Below, one piece after another: positions 17,307 to 26,086 of a stretch of 64,000 nt of DNA. The position numbers and the translations under genes are program-made. Below the pieces are notes generated by a model that made no database searches, was not told where the DNA came from, and saw only the letters and a list, made by a program, of their open reading frames with translations. Positions within the stretch are counted from its first letter, which is position 1. Each line of letters begins with the position of its first letter. The stretch is from Rugosimonospora acidiphila (GTDB taxonomy: Bacteria > Actinomycetota > Actinomycetes > Mycobacteriales > Micromonosporaceae), in assembly GCF_039543385.1 (NCBI RefSeq), contig NZ_BAABJQ010000037.1, positions 19,328-83,327 on the forward strand, given 5' to 3'.

Positions 17307-18146
17307 TCAGGACCGGAACTGGCGCCGGTACTCGCGCGGGCTCATCCCCGTCGCGACCCGGAACCTCCGGTTGAAGTGGGACAGGTTGGCGTAGCCCGAT
17401 TCGGCCGCGATCCGGCTGACCGCCGCGTCGTCGGAGATGAGCCGCCGGCACGCGTGCGCCAGCCTCACCGCGTTGACGTAGTCCGAGAAGGTGCGCCCGG
17501 TGCTGCGGCGGAAGAACCGGCTGAACGCGTTGGGGGTCATGGCGGCCAGCCGCGCGGCCTCCCGCACGCTCACCTGGCCGGGGTACCCGCGGCTCACGTA
17601 CCCGATGACCCGCTCGACCCGCCGCCGGGCCGTGGTGTCCAGCGCGGTGACGAGGGTACGGGTGGCCAGCGGCTCCCGCGGCAGCTCGGACAGCGCGACC
17701 AGGATGTCCAGCAGGCGCACCGTGCGGCGGGCCGGGTCGAGGCCGGGCATGGCGGTCATCAGCTCGGCGACGCCGGTCGCGTCGCCGCCACTGAAGCGCA
17801 GACCGAGCGCGGAGCCGGCGAGCAGCCGGTCCACCCCGTGCAACTCCGGTAGCTCGAACAGGCCGGGGCCCAGACCCTCGCGCCGGAACTGGAGGATGAC
17901 CGCCTCGTTGTCGAGGCCGCCGGACTCCCAGGTGTGTGGGGTGTCGGCCCCCACCAACACCAGATCGCCGGGCCCGTACGGGTGCACCGCGTCGCCGACA
18001 TACCGGCGACCGCCACCTCTGACGATGAGCGTCAGCTCGTACTCGGGGTGGTAGTGCCAGTCGAAGCCGAAGCGTGGCTCCGCTCGCACCGACAGGCGCC
18101 AGGACGCGTGCGGCGAGGACGGCACCTGCTGGAGCGACGGTCGCAC
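17307..18146 (-). CDS. AraC family regulator with N-terminal cupin
   Basis: The roughly 279-residue protein has an N-terminal cupin sensing domain (FDWHYHPEYELTLI with the HxH and Glu, then GDLVLVGADTPHTWES). The C-terminal AraC domain has two helix-turn-helix units (VREAARLAAMTPNAFSRFFR and RIAAESGYANLSHFNRRF, then GMSPREYRR). It is divergent from the phytanoyl-CoA dioxygenase-like gene across about 150 bp, a common regulator-target pairing, so control of that gene is likely. The GTG at 18146 gives the normal family N-terminus but its ribosome site is weak. Confidence 0.85.
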   Translation of the reverse strand: MRPSLQQVPSSPHASWRLSVRAEPRFGFDWHYHPEYELTLIVRGGGRRYVGDAVHPYGPGDLVLVGADTPHTWESGGLDNEAVILQFRREGLGPGLFELPELHGVDRLLAGSALGLRFSGGDATGVAELMTAMPGLDPARRTVRLLDILVALSELPREPLATRTLVTALDTTARRRVERVIGYVSRGYPGQVSVREAARLAAMTPNAFSRFFRRSTGRTFSDYVNAVRLAHACRRLISDDAAVSRIAAESGYANLSHFNRRFRVATGMSPREYRRQFRS

Positions 18147-18293
18147 GCCGCCACGATACCCATCCGGCCACCGGCACCGCGAGATCCGTCGCGGACGGGT
18201 AGCACAGTACCGGTACCGGCCGGCGCGGGCGTGGTGGATCCGGTGCCGGCGGCCGGAGACTGGGCAGGTCCACCGGATCGAAGGAGGGTCGCG

Positions 18294-19148
18294 ATGAGCG
18301 CGCACCGCGGGCGAGTCAGCGGGCACGGCGGGATCAGCGAGCGCGGCGAGCTGGATCGGCCCTACGCGATCGGGCCGGAGGAGGTCGCCCGGTACGAGCG
18401 CGACGGCTACGTCAAGCTACGCCAGGTGTGTGACCCGCCGACCGTGGCCCGCTACCAGCCGGAGATCACCGAGCGGGTGATAGCGCTGAACACCCAGCAC
18501 CTTCCGCTGTCCGAACGGGACACCTACAACCGCGCGTTCCTTCAGGTGGAGAACCTGTGGCGGCACAGCGACACGGTCCGCGAGTTCGTGTTCTCCCGGC
18601 GGCTGGCCGGCATCGCCGCGCGCCTGCTCGGGGTGCGGGCCGTGCGGCTGTACCACGACCAGGCGCTGTACAAGGAGGCCGGCGGCGGGTTCACGCCGTG
18701 GCACGTCGACCAGTACTACTGGCCGTTGTCCACCGACCGCACGGTGACGGCGTGGGTACCGCTGCAGGACGTCGGTCCGCAGGCCGGACCGCTCACCTTC
18801 GCCGCCGGCAGCCACCGGTCCGGGTACGGGCACGCGCTGGGCATCGGCGATGAGTCCGAGGCGCGGCTCGAGGAGTTCGTCGCCCGGCGGGGGTACCCGG
18901 TCGACGCCACCCCGTACGCCCTCGGCGATGTCAGCTTCCACGCCGGCTGGACCATCCACCGCGCGCCCGCCAACACCGTGGACACTCCGCGCCGGGTGAT
19001 GACCGTCATCTACATGGACGCGGACATCCGGGTGACCGAGCCGGGCAACGACTTCCAGGAGTCCGACCGGGTGACGTTCCTGGGCGGCCGGCCGGCCGGT
19101 GCGCCCGCCGACGGGCCGCTCAACCCGGTGCTGTGGGAGTCGGACTGA
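18294..19148 (+). CDS. Phytanoyl-CoA dioxygenase (PhyH) family protein
   Basis: The 284-residue protein is an Fe(II)/2-oxoglutarate dioxygenase: the metal ligands H137-V-D139 lie in WHVDQYYWP, the distal His222 in WTIHRAP, and a following Arg fits the 2-oxoglutarate carboxylate. AWVPLQDVGPQAGPLTFAAG is the family's typical core strand. Substrates in the family include phytanoyl-CoA, ectoine and small acids or amines; the context does not decide. AAGGAGGG stands directly before the ATG. The divergent AraC/cupin regulator suggests induction by its substrate. Confidence 0.88.
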   Translation: MSAHRGRVSGHGGISERGELDRPYAIGPEEVARYERDGYVKLRQVCDPPTVARYQPEITERVIALNTQHLPLSERDTYNRAFLQVENLWRHSDTVREFVFSRRLAGIAARLLGVRAVRLYHDQALYKEAGGGFTPWHVDQYYWPLSTDRTVTAWVPLQDVGPQAGPLTFAAGSHRSGYGHALGIGDESEARLEEFVARRGYPVDATPYALGDVSFHAGWTIHRAPANTVDTPRRVMTVIYMDADIRVTEPGNDFQESDRVTFLGGRPAGAPADGPLNPVLWESD

Positions 19149-19157
19149 CCCGCCGCG

Positions 19158-20843
19158 CTACGTCAGTGGCGGCAGGTGCTGGTCGCCGCGTAGCACCTCG
19201 CCGAACAGGTCGCCCCTCTCGGCCAGCCTCGGCAACACGGTACGGATGGTGAACCCGTCCGGGGACAGCGCGGGATCGTCCAGCTCCTCCCAGGAGATCG
19301 GCGCCGACACCGGTGCGCCCGGAGCCGGGCGCGGGCTGTACGGCGCGACGAGGGCCCGGTTGGCCGCGTTCTGGGCGTAGCCCAGCCGAGCCCGTGACGC
19401 CGCGGGTGCTCGCCTCCGCGACAACCCGGCCCCGGCCTCGTCCCCCCGGGGGTCACCGGGCTCGCCCTCCTGCCACTCCCAGCTGACCAGCTCGGGCGCT
19501 ATCGCGCCGACCGTCTCGGACAGCCGCCGCACCCACTCCCGGGTGCTGTCGAAGTCGGGGCCGCGGGCGATCGGTACCCAGATCTGGATGCCGCGCCGAC
19601 CGGTGACCTTCGGCCGGGCCATGAGCCCGAGATGCTCGAAGGCGGTCCGGTGCAGCCGGGCCAGGGTGAGCAGGTCCGCCCAGCTGGTCGCGCCGCCCGG
19701 ATCGAGGTCGATCAGCGCGTACGTCGGCCGGTCCGGCCGGTCGACCCGCGAGGTCCAGGCATGCCACTCCAGCGCGCCGAAGTTGGCCGCCCAGACCAGG
19801 GCGGCGGGCTCATCGACGACCAGGTAGCCGCGGGCCGGCCCGGGGTCGGGGTTGTCCCAGCGCGGCAGCCAGTCCGGGGCGTGCGCCGGCAGCTCCTTCT
19901 GCCAGAAACCCTTGGCGTGCGCACCGTTCGGAAACCGGCGCAGGTTCAGCGCGCGCCGGGTGAGGTACGGCAGCAGGACCGGCGCTATCCGCGCCGCGTA
20001 GCGCAGCAGGTCCCGCTTGGTGACCGGCGCTTCGCCCGGGCGCGGGGCGAACAGCACCCTGTCCAGGTTGGTCAGCCGTAGCTCGCGGCCGAAGATGTGC
20101 CACGATCCGGTCGCGCCGAAGGCGTCGAGTTGGCTCAGCGCCTCCGGATCCGGGGCGGGCGTCGCGGTGGGTTTGAGGGCCAGGGCGGCCCGGGCGGCGG
20201 GCAGCTCCGAACGCCACAACCGATCCGGGTCGGCCCGTACCTGTTCGTTGGTGCGGCCGGAGCGCACCGAGCGCGGATGGTCCTCGGGATTCCAGCCCTC
20301 GACCGCGAACTCGTCGTGCTTGTGCAGCAGCAGCCATTCGTCCCTGCCGGACGTGCCGGTGCGGGTACGCACCAGGACGAAGCGGCCGCGCAGCTTCTCG
20401 CCGTACAGGTCGACGTGCAGTTCGCCGTGCGCCACTGCCCCACCGGGATCGGGTGGGTCTCCGGCGTCGTGTGGCTGCCACGTCCCGGCGTCCCAGACGA
20501 TGACGTCACCGCCGCCGTACTCGCCGGACGGAATCACCCCCTCGAAGTCGAAGTACTCCAGCGGATGATCCTCGACGTGGAACGCGGCCCGGCGCACACC
20601 CGCGTCCAGGGTCGGCCCCTTGGGCACGGCCCAACTGACGAGCACGCCGTCGATCTCCAACCGCAGGTCGTAGTGGAGCCTGCGGGCGCGGTGCCGCTGC
20701 ACGACGAACCGGCGGGAGCCCGGGCCGGTCCCGGAACCCGCAGCCGTCCGGCCCGCGGGCTCCGGGGTCCGGGAGAAGTCCCGCTTGTGGCGGTAGGGTG
20801 CGAGCTGGTCCCCTGACGAGGACCGGGCACGCGACGAGGGCAC
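19158..20843 (-). CDS. ligD: LigD-type protein with phosphoesterase and polymerase domains, no ligase domain
   Basis: Residues about 30-190 are the LigD 3'-phosphoesterase domain (FVVQRHRARRLHYDLRLEID, VEDHPLEYFDFEGVIPSG, YGGGDVIVWDAGTW). From about residue 255 to the end follows the primase-like polymerase domain (LRLTNLDRVLFAP, the catalytic DLDPG, RGIQIWVPI). The ATP-dependent ligase domain that normally completes LigD is missing and no Ku gene is near, so ligation must be supplied elsewhere. It may add or trim nucleotides at double-strand breaks in non-homologous end joining. The start is uncertain: GTG 20843 (GGAG nearby) or TTG 20855. About 561 residues. Confidence 0.85.
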   Translation of the reverse strand: MPSSRARSSSGDQLAPYRHKRDFSRTPEPAGRTAAGSGTGPGSRRFVVQRHRARRLHYDLRLEIDGVLVSWAVPKGPTLDAGVRRAAFHVEDHPLEYFDFEGVIPSGEYGGGDVIVWDAGTWQPHDAGDPPDPGGAVAHGELHVDLYGEKLRGRFVLVRTRTGTSGRDEWLLLHKHDEFAVEGWNPEDHPRSVRSGRTNEQVRADPDRLWRSELPAARAALALKPTATPAPDPEALSQLDAFGATGSWHIFGRELRLTNLDRVLFAPRPGEAPVTKRDLLRYAARIAPVLLPYLTRRALNLRRFPNGAHAKGFWQKELPAHAPDWLPRWDNPDPGPARGYLVVDEPAALVWAANFGALEWHAWTSRVDRPDRPTYALIDLDPGGATSWADLLTLARLHRTAFEHLGLMARPKVTGRRGIQIWVPIARGPDFDSTREWVRRLSETVGAIAPELVSWEWQEGEPGDPRGDEAGAGLSRRRAPAASRARLGYAQNAANRALVAPYSPRPAPGAPVSAPISWEELDDPALSPDGFTIRTVLPRLAERGDLFGEVLRGDQHLPPLT

Positions 20844-20934
20844 GGCTCCAGTCAAACCCCGGCCGCCGGCACCGGCAACCGCTGCGGGCGGGGACGACTC
20901 GAAAGGAGCGCCGCAGTGGGCGACCCGCGTCGGG

Positions 20935-21399
20935 TCAGCCCACGCCGCGCAGCACGCACCGGGTGTCCGGTGCGGGGTGGAAGGCGCCCGTGACGGTCCA
21001 CTGCTGGTCGGCGTCCGGCTCCACCGCCACCTGGGTCTGGCCCGTGCCGATGACGGTGCCCCGCGAGGTGGTGAAGAAGACGGTGATGGTGTAGTTCCTG
21101 CTGTCCTTGGCGCCGGGGTTGCTCGCGCTGCCCGCCGCCCGCCAGCCGCCGTGGGTGGATCCGCACGACGAGAGCCTCACGTTCTCGCGGAGCGTGGCGG
21201 CGTTCGGCACGAAGGTCGGCACCGCGGTGGCGTTGACGACGCCCGGCGGCAGCGCCGCGGACGGGGAGATCCCGGGCGTGGGTGACGCGCCGGCCCGGTG
21301 GTCCGGGTGGCCGCAGCCGGCCAGGCCCCCGGCCACGGCGAGCACGGCCACGGCCAGCACGGCGAGCGGTACCGCCCGGCTCCTCGATCGTATGCGCAC
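20935..21399 (-). CDS. Small lipoprotein
   Basis: The 154-residue protein has a basic N-terminus, a hydrophobic stretch and a lipobox LAGC about residue 29, so it should be lipid-anchored outside the membrane. A Pro/Ser-rich spacer follows, then a compact beta-rich region with two Cys (LSSCGSTHGGW and TRCVLRG) and NYTITVFFTTSRGTVIGTG. The latter is reminiscent of FxLYD-type domains (weak inference). GTG at 21399 was chosen because GAGGAGGA lies five bases upstream. It is downstream of the LPMTG mini-protein gene with a 17-bp repeat array between them. Function unknown. Confidence 0.7.
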   Translation of the reverse strand: MRIRSRSRAVPLAVLAVAVLAVAGGLAGCGHPDHRAGASPTPGISPSAALPPGVVNATAVPTFVPNAATLRENVRLSSCGSTHGGWRAAGSASNPGAKDSRNYTITVFFTTSRGTVIGTGQTQVAVEPDADQQWTVTGAFHPAPDTRCVLRGVG

Positions 21400-21420
21400 G
21401 GCTCCTCCTCGCCCCGTCAT

Positions 21421-21512
21421 CACTCGGACCGGGTCACCACTCGGACCGGGTCACCACTCGGACCGGGTCGTCACTCGGACCGGGTCGTCACTCGGACCCG
21501 GTCGTCACTCGG
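21421..21512. repeat. 17-bp tandem repeat, five copies
   Basis: CACTCGGACCGGGTCAC or its CGT variant is repeated five times plus a partial copy. The array starts at the lipoprotein gene's 5' region and runs over the stop codon of the LPMTG gene (21505-21507). It has no spacers and is a minisatellite, not a CRISPR. Confidence 0.92.
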
Positions 21513-21804
21513 AGCGGCGGCGAGCGACGGCGATCGCGGCGAGCAGCAGCACCCCGCCGGCGGCCACCAGCAGCCCGGCGACGGTCAGCTGCGCCGTCAG
21601 ATCGATCCCGGTCATCGGGAGGACGCCCGAGCCGATCGTGACGGCGGCCCGCGCCGGTTCGGACACGCCCGCCGCCAGCAGGCCGGCGGCCGCCACCATC
21701 GCGGTCACCACGGCGGCGACTGCCGCGCCGCGGCGCGCCGCGCGCAGGCGCCTACCGGGGCGGCGGCCCGACCCATGGGCGGCGGCCTCTCCGGCTCCGA
21801 TCAC
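21505..21804 (-). CDS. Small LPxTG-type cell-wall-anchored protein
   Basis: The 99-residue protein has a signal peptide (basic RRPGRRLRAARR, a hydrophobic core, ARA-A cleavage about residue 53). Ten residues later comes the sortase motif LPMTG (62-66), a hydrophobic helix and the charged tail ARRRSE. The mature exposed part would be only about a dozen residues, so it may be a wall-linked tag or a truncated surface protein. No sortase gene is in the window. GTG start at 21804 with a GGGGGTG ribosome site. Confidence 0.7.
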   Translation of the reverse strand: MIGAGEAAAHGSGRRPGRRLRAARRGAAVAAVVTAMVAAAGLLAAGVSEPARAAVTIGSGVLPMTGIDLTAQLTVAGLLVAAGGVLLLAAIAVARRRSE

Positions 21805-22095
21805 GACAGTTCACCCCCGTTGAGTCATCGATTCGTGAGAGCAAGGCGGGGTCGATATTACGGCGGTAAAGGAGGCTATTTTCGATAATTCAGATTTGGA
21901 GTCTTACGGCGGCTTTGTGGCCGCGGCCGAATCGGGCGCGCGACGACCGGTAGTACGCCGGCACCTATCGATGAATCGGACTGGTACGCGGGCCTCGCCC
22001 GTGATCCCGATGACCACATTTTGGGAATCAATTCCTGATATCCGGGATGCGACGTACGGTCGTGATGATCGGAAACCTCAACGAGGGGAACCCCC
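21805..22095. other. AT-richer intergenic region between divergent genes
   Basis: About 290 bp of clearly lower GC than its surroundings, without a convincing gene. It contains TTACGGCGG twice (21858 and 21904, 46 bp apart) and AT-rich words such as ATTTTCGATAATTCAG. It is the promoter region for both the LPMTG gene and the methyltransferase; AAAGGAGG at about 21868 is not followed by a suitable start codon. Confidence 0.4.
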
Positions 22096-22905
22096 ATGAC
22101 CGAAAGAGACGCCGTCTACACCCACGGCCATCACGAGTCGGTCCTGCGCTCGCACCGGTGGCGCACCGCCCAGAACTCCGCGGCCTACCTGCTGCCGCAC
22201 CTGCGACCCGGCCTCACCGTGCTGGACGTCGGCTGCGGACCCGGCACCATCACCGCCGACCTGGCCGTCCTCGTCGCACCGGCCACCGTGACCGCGATCG
22301 AGATCAGCGCCGACGCGCTGACCGCCGCCCGCGCCGAGGCTTCCTCGCGGGGACAGGCGAACATCGACTTCCGGGTCGGCGACGTGTTCGCGCTCGACTT
22401 CCCGGACGACACGTTCGATGTGGTGCACGCCCACCAGGTCCTGCAGCACGTCGGCGACCCGGTCGCGGCACTGCGCGAGATGCGCCGGGTGTGCCGGCCG
22501 GGTGGCCTCGTCGCCGCGCGCGACGGCGACTACGCGGGCTTCGTGTGGTTCCCGCTGATCCCCGAGCTCGACGAATGGCTGGCGCTGTACCGGCGGCTGG
22601 CGCGGGACAACGGCGGCGAGCCGGACGCCGGGCGCCGGCTGCTGTCCTGGGCCCGCGCGGCCGGATTCACCGACCTCACCGCCACGTCCTCGACGTGGTG
22701 CATGTCGACGGCGGAGGACCGAGAGCTGTGGGGGCAGACCTGGGCGGAGCGGACGGTGCGGTCCGACACCGCCCGGCAGGCCCTCGCGTCCGGCGTGGCC
22801 ACGGCGGAGGACCTGGAGCGGCTGGCCGGCGGCTGGCGCGCGTGGGCCGCCAGCGACGAGGGCTGGTTCTCGGTGCTGCACAGCGAGATCCTCTGCCGGG
22901 CCTGA
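22096..22905 (+). CDS. Class I SAM-dependent methyltransferase (UbiE/COQ5-like)
   Basis: The 269-residue protein has motif I VLDVGCGPGTITADL, an acidic motif II region (VTAIEISADAL), motif III FDVVHAHQVLQHVGD and EMRRVCRPGGLVAARDGDY. This matches small-molecule C- or O-methyltransferases. The C-terminal 110 residues form a helical cap with several Trp, as in relatives acting on hydrophobic metabolites. GAGGGGA precedes the ATG. It stands alone, followed by a strong terminator hairpin. The substrate is unknown. Confidence 0.85.
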   Translation: MTERDAVYTHGHHESVLRSHRWRTAQNSAAYLLPHLRPGLTVLDVGCGPGTITADLAVLVAPATVTAIEISADALTAARAEASSRGQANIDFRVGDVFALDFPDDTFDVVHAHQVLQHVGDPVAALREMRRVCRPGGLVAARDGDYAGFVWFPLIPELDEWLALYRRLARDNGGEPDAGRRLLSWARAAGFTDLTATSSTWCMSTAEDRELWGQTWAERTVRSDTARQALASGVATAEDLERLAGGWRAWAASDEGWFSVLHSEILCRA

Positions 22906-22942
22906 TCCGGCACCGCCCCGCGTCGGGTCCATGGGACGGGCC

Positions 22943-22970
22943 GGCGGCCGGACCGACCGGTCCGGCCGCC
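22943..22970 (+). terminator. Strong hairpin after the methyltransferase
   Basis: GGCGGCCGGACC and GGTCCGGCCGCC make a perfect 12-bp stem with a GACC loop, 38 bases after the stop codon and between convergent genes. It can act for both directions. Confidence 0.65.
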
Positions 22971-23003
22971 ACGGCCTATCCCGAGGCGACGAGCGGCCGC
23001 GCT

Positions 23004-23090
23004 GGCGTGAGCCCTCCGGCCGTGCCGGCGTGAGCCCTCCGGCCGTGCCGGCGTGAGCCCTTGCGGCCGTGCCGGCGTGAGCCCTTGCGG
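23004..23090. repeat. 23/24-bp tandem repeat, nearly four copies
   Basis: Two identical 23-bp units (GGCGTGAGCCCTCCGGCCG...) are followed by a 24-bp variant and a partial fourth copy. The array lies between the convergent methyltransferase and MFS genes. Confidence 0.9.
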
Positions 23091-23130
23091 GTCGCGCTGG
23101 CGGCCGCGCCCGTGGCGATCCGGCCGCGGC

Positions 23131-24774
23131 TCAGTGGCCGGCCCCGGGATGCTGCTGCCGTTGCGTGGCGAAGTCCTTGCTGCGGATGGTGAAGAACGCG
23201 ATGACCGCCGCGCCGAGCGCGATGATCGCGGCGATGAGCAGTATCCGGTCCAGGCCGGCGGTGAAGGAGCCGCGGATGATGTGCTCGACGGTGCCCCGGT
23301 CGGCGGGCGGAACCTGCGCGACGGCCCGCTGGCTGTTGCCGGCCTGCACCGAGGCGGCGATTTGCGGGCCCCGGCCGGCGAGCGACGGGACGCCGCGCAC
23401 CTGCGCGGTCACGTCGGACGTCACCTTGCCGGTGAACAGCGTGCCGAGCAGCGCGATGCCGGTCGCGATGCCGACCTGGCGGAAGGTCGAGTTGATGCCC
23501 GAGGCCATGCCGGCGCGCTCGGGGGTGACGACCCCGACCGCGGTCGAGGCCAGCGGTGGGTTGACCAGTCCGGTACCGCACCCGGTCAGGATCATCCCGG
23601 GGATCAGGTGGGTCCAGGACGAGCCCGCGTTGAGCCCGCGCATCAGCAGCAGGCCGATCCCGATGATCAGCAGTCCCGGCCCGATGAGTAACCGCACCGG
23701 TATGTGGGCGCTCAGCCGCCCGGAGATTGGCGTGGTGGCCATGATTCCGGCCGAGATGATGAGCAGCCGCAGGCCGGTGCCGAAGGCGTTGTAGCCGAGC
23801 ACGTCCTGCAGGTACAGCACAAGGTACAGCAGGATGGAGAAGATGGACGCGCTGATGCCCAGCGCGGCGACCGCCCCACCGCTGAACGTGGGCAGCCGGA
23901 ACAGTTTCAGGTCGAACATCGGGTGCCGCACCCGGGATTCGAGCGCGATGAAGACGACCAGCAGCACCGCGGTGCCGGCCAGGCAGCCGAGGACCCGGGC
24001 GTCGGTGAAGGAGCTTTCGTTCGACTGGATCAGCGCGTACACGAGGCTGCTCAGCGCGAGGGTGAACACGATGAAGCCGGGTAGGTCCGGCCGCCGGGCG
24101 TGGGCGACGCGGGACTCGGACACGCGCAGGAACGTGAGAGCGACCGCCACGATGCCGATCGGCAGGTTGATGAAGAAGATCCAGCGCCACGACAGCCCGG
24201 AGGTGAGCGCGCCGCCGAGCAGCGGGCCGATCGCCACCGCCAGACCGGTGATCGCGCCCCAGATGCTGAACGCGATGCCGCGGTCCTTCCCGCGAAAGGC
24301 GTCCGCCAGCAGCGCCAGCGAGACCGAGAACATGACCGCGCCGCCGATGCCCTGGAAGCCTCGGGACAGTTGCAGCATGAGCGTCGAGACGGCCACGCCG
24401 CACAGCAGCGACGCGATGGTGAACACCGACAGCCCGACGACGTAGAGCAGCCGCCGGCCGTACAGGTCGGCGAGGCTGCCGGCGGGCAGCAGCAGGGCCG
24501 CGAGGGTCAGCGCGTACGCGTCCACCACCCATTGCAGGCCGGAGAAGCTGGATCCGAGCGCCGTCTGGATGTCGGGCAGCGCCACATTGATGACGGTAAT
24601 GTCGAGCAGCAGCATGAAGGTGCCCAGGCACACGGCGACGAGCGTCCACCACCTGTTGCCGGGGTAGGCCGCCGGTCCGTTCGCGGGGGCCGGTGCCGCG
24701 AGCGGCGCCTCACCGTCCGCCCCGCCGCCGGCACTGCCGCCAGCCCCGCCCGCCGGGCTGGGATCCGTCGCCAT
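23131..24774 (-). CDS. MFS transporter, DHA2 (EmrB/QacA) family
   Basis: The 547-residue protein has 14 membrane helices with LLLDITVINVALPDIQ (helix 1), motif A GSLADLYGRRLLYV and GLAVAIGPLLGGAL (motif C), placing it in the DHA2 proton-driven multidrug or metabolite exporters. A roughly 90-residue extramembrane loop precedes the last helix. The N-terminal 40 residues are Ala/Gly/Pro-rich. The ATG at 24774 has AGGAG upstream. No regulator is adjacent; the upstream 400 bp contain a 14-bp repeat array and then the Mn riboswitch of the next operon. Confidence 0.88.
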   Translation of the reverse strand: MATDPSPAGGAGGSAGGGADGEAPLAAPAPANGPAAYPGNRWWTLVAVCLGTFMLLLDITVINVALPDIQTALGSSFSGLQWVVDAYALTLAALLLPAGSLADLYGRRLLYVVGLSVFTIASLLCGVAVSTLMLQLSRGFQGIGGAVMFSVSLALLADAFRGKDRGIAFSIWGAITGLAVAIGPLLGGALTSGLSWRWIFFINLPIGIVAVALTFLRVSESRVAHARRPDLPGFIVFTLALSSLVYALIQSNESSFTDARVLGCLAGTAVLLVVFIALESRVRHPMFDLKLFRLPTFSGGAVAALGISASIFSILLYLVLYLQDVLGYNAFGTGLRLLIISAGIMATTPISGRLSAHIPVRLLIGPGLLIIGIGLLLMRGLNAGSSWTHLIPGMILTGCGTGLVNPPLASTAVGVVTPERAGMASGINSTFRQVGIATGIALLGTLFTGKVTSDVTAQVRGVPSLAGRGPQIAASVQAGNSQRAVAQVPPADRGTVEHIIRGSFTAGLDRILLIAAIIALGAAVIAFFTIRSKDFATQRQQHPGAGH

Positions 24775-25103
24775 GGTCACTCCTGCCTGTCGCCGGCCGA
24801 ACACCCTGTCCAGGGCCACCCGCCCGTCGGGATACGCGGCGGTGACGCGCCGGAGAGGCGGAGGGTGGCGGGGTCTCCACGGCCGTGCCGTCGCAGGCGG
24901 GATGCGGCCGGCTGGCGGTCGGCGGGGCGACCACCCCGGGACGCGGGCGCACCTCGTACGGGAACGGGCGGACCGCGCATCGCCGATTTCATCGTCGCAC
25001 GCGACACGGCAGCCGCGGGCGGAGATCCAGCCGCGACGATGTGGTTACCGCAGGGGGCGACGGTCTCCGCATCGCAGCCCTCCGCGCGCGGGCCGCGAGG
25101 CCG

Positions 25104-25173
25104 TGCGGGCACCGCCGCGCCGGCACCGCCGCGCCGGCACCGCCGTGCGGGCACCGCCGCGCTGGCACCGGCG
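25104..25173. repeat. 14-bp tandem repeat, five copies
   Basis: Units of the form CGCCGGCACCGCCG recur every 14 bp with small changes. The rest of the 24775-25230 gap shows no gene. Confidence 0.85.
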
Positions 25174-25235
25174 CGGCGGCTGTGACCCACCCCTCATGCC
25201 CCACGGGGCACCCACTCGGCCGCGTCCGTTAAGAT

Positions 25236-25345
25236 CGCTGACGAAGGGGAGTAGTCCTTCGTCGGTCCGTCGACATACTGGCGTGCATGCGCCCGGCGGC
25301 CGGGGTCCGAGTCCGCTCGGGCCGGACGAGACCTTCGGTATCCGC
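25236..25345 (+). promoter_or_regulatory. yybP-ykoY (manganese) riboswitch
   Basis: The two conserved internal loops of the Mn2+ riboswitch are present in order: AAGGGGAGTAG (25245-25255) and CGACATACTGGCG (25270-25282). They are joined by a helix (GACGAAGG/CCTTCGTC), and the closing segment GAGACCTTCGGTATC is typical of the family. It lies 90 bp before a GDT1-type Mn/Ca transporter, the classic target. When Mn2+ is high it should turn the transporter on. The expression platform could be the GGGGCCCC region before the GTG start. Confidence 0.88.
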
Positions 25346-25433
25346 TGACCGCACCCGAGTCGCGGACCGAAGGGGCCCCTGTGATCGGGAAGCCGGTTCG
25401 GTCGCCGCGGCCGCCCGCCCCGAAGGACCGGAC

Positions 25434-26012
25434 GTGAACCTGGCCGTCATCGCCACCGTCGCACCACTTATCTTCCTCGCCGAACTGCCCGACAAGACCG
25501 CCCTGGCCAGTCTCGTACTGGGCACGCGATACCGGGCGTCCTATGTGTTCAGTGGAGCGGCGGCGGCCTTCACGCTGCACGTCGTGCTGGCCGTGGCGGT
25601 CGGCGCCCTGCTGGGCCTGCTGCCACACCGGGCCCTGGAGGCCGTCGTCGGCGCGCTGTTCCTGTTTGGCGCGGTGCTGCTGCTGCGCGGCCGCGACGAC
25701 GACGAGTCGCACGGCAAGCAGCGCGACGCGGCGGGATTCTGGCGGGTCTCCGCGATGTCCTTCGTGATCATCCTGGTGGCCGAGTTCGGCGACCTGACCC
25801 AGATCCTCACCGCCAACCTCGCGGCGAAGTACCGTGACCCGTTTTCCGTCGGACTCGGCTCGGTCATCGGCCTGTGGGCGGTGGCCGGCCTGGCGATTCT
25901 CGGCGGCCAGGGGCTGCTGCGAGTGGTGCCGATGAAGTGGGTCATCCGGGCCGCGGCCACGGTCATGCTGGTGCTGTCCGTGGTGAGCCTGGTCGGTGCG
26001 ATCCGCGGCTGA
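25434..26012 (+). CDS. GDT1/TMEM165 (UPF0016) family Mn2+/Ca2+ exporter
   Basis: The 192-residue membrane protein has six helices in two repeats, each starting with the family's signature: AELPDKTALASL (about residue 17) and AEFGDLTQILTA (about residue 120). These are variants of ExGDK/RT, whose acidic residues bind the cation. Bacterial relatives export Mn2+. The Mn-sensing riboswitch upstream strongly supports a role in manganese detoxification. GTG at 25434 with AAGGA upstream. Confidence 0.9.
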   Translation: MNLAVIATVAPLIFLAELPDKTALASLVLGTRYRASYVFSGAAAAFTLHVVLAVAVGALLGLLPHRALEAVVGALFLFGAVLLLRGRDDDESHGKQRDAAGFWRVSAMSFVIILVAEFGDLTQILTANLAAKYRDPFSVGLGSVIGLWAVAGLAILGGQGLLRVVPMKWVIRAAATVMLVLSVVSLVGAIRG

Positions 26013-26086
26013 CCGCGCCCCGATCCGCGCGATCCACACCCCGGCGTCCCCAGCGCCCGAATCGTTGGCGGGGGGCGCCGGGGCGC

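Noticed and set aside
21421..21512. CRISPR-like array
   Set aside because: Units are directly adjacent with no spacers and no cas genes are present; it is a minisatellite. The same applies to the arrays at 14223, 16581, 16754, 23004 and 61691.
21896..22095. Small gene in the AT-rich gap before the methyltransferase
   Set aside because: Frames on both strands lack a credible ribosome site and family resemblance; the low GC is better explained by regulatory sequence.
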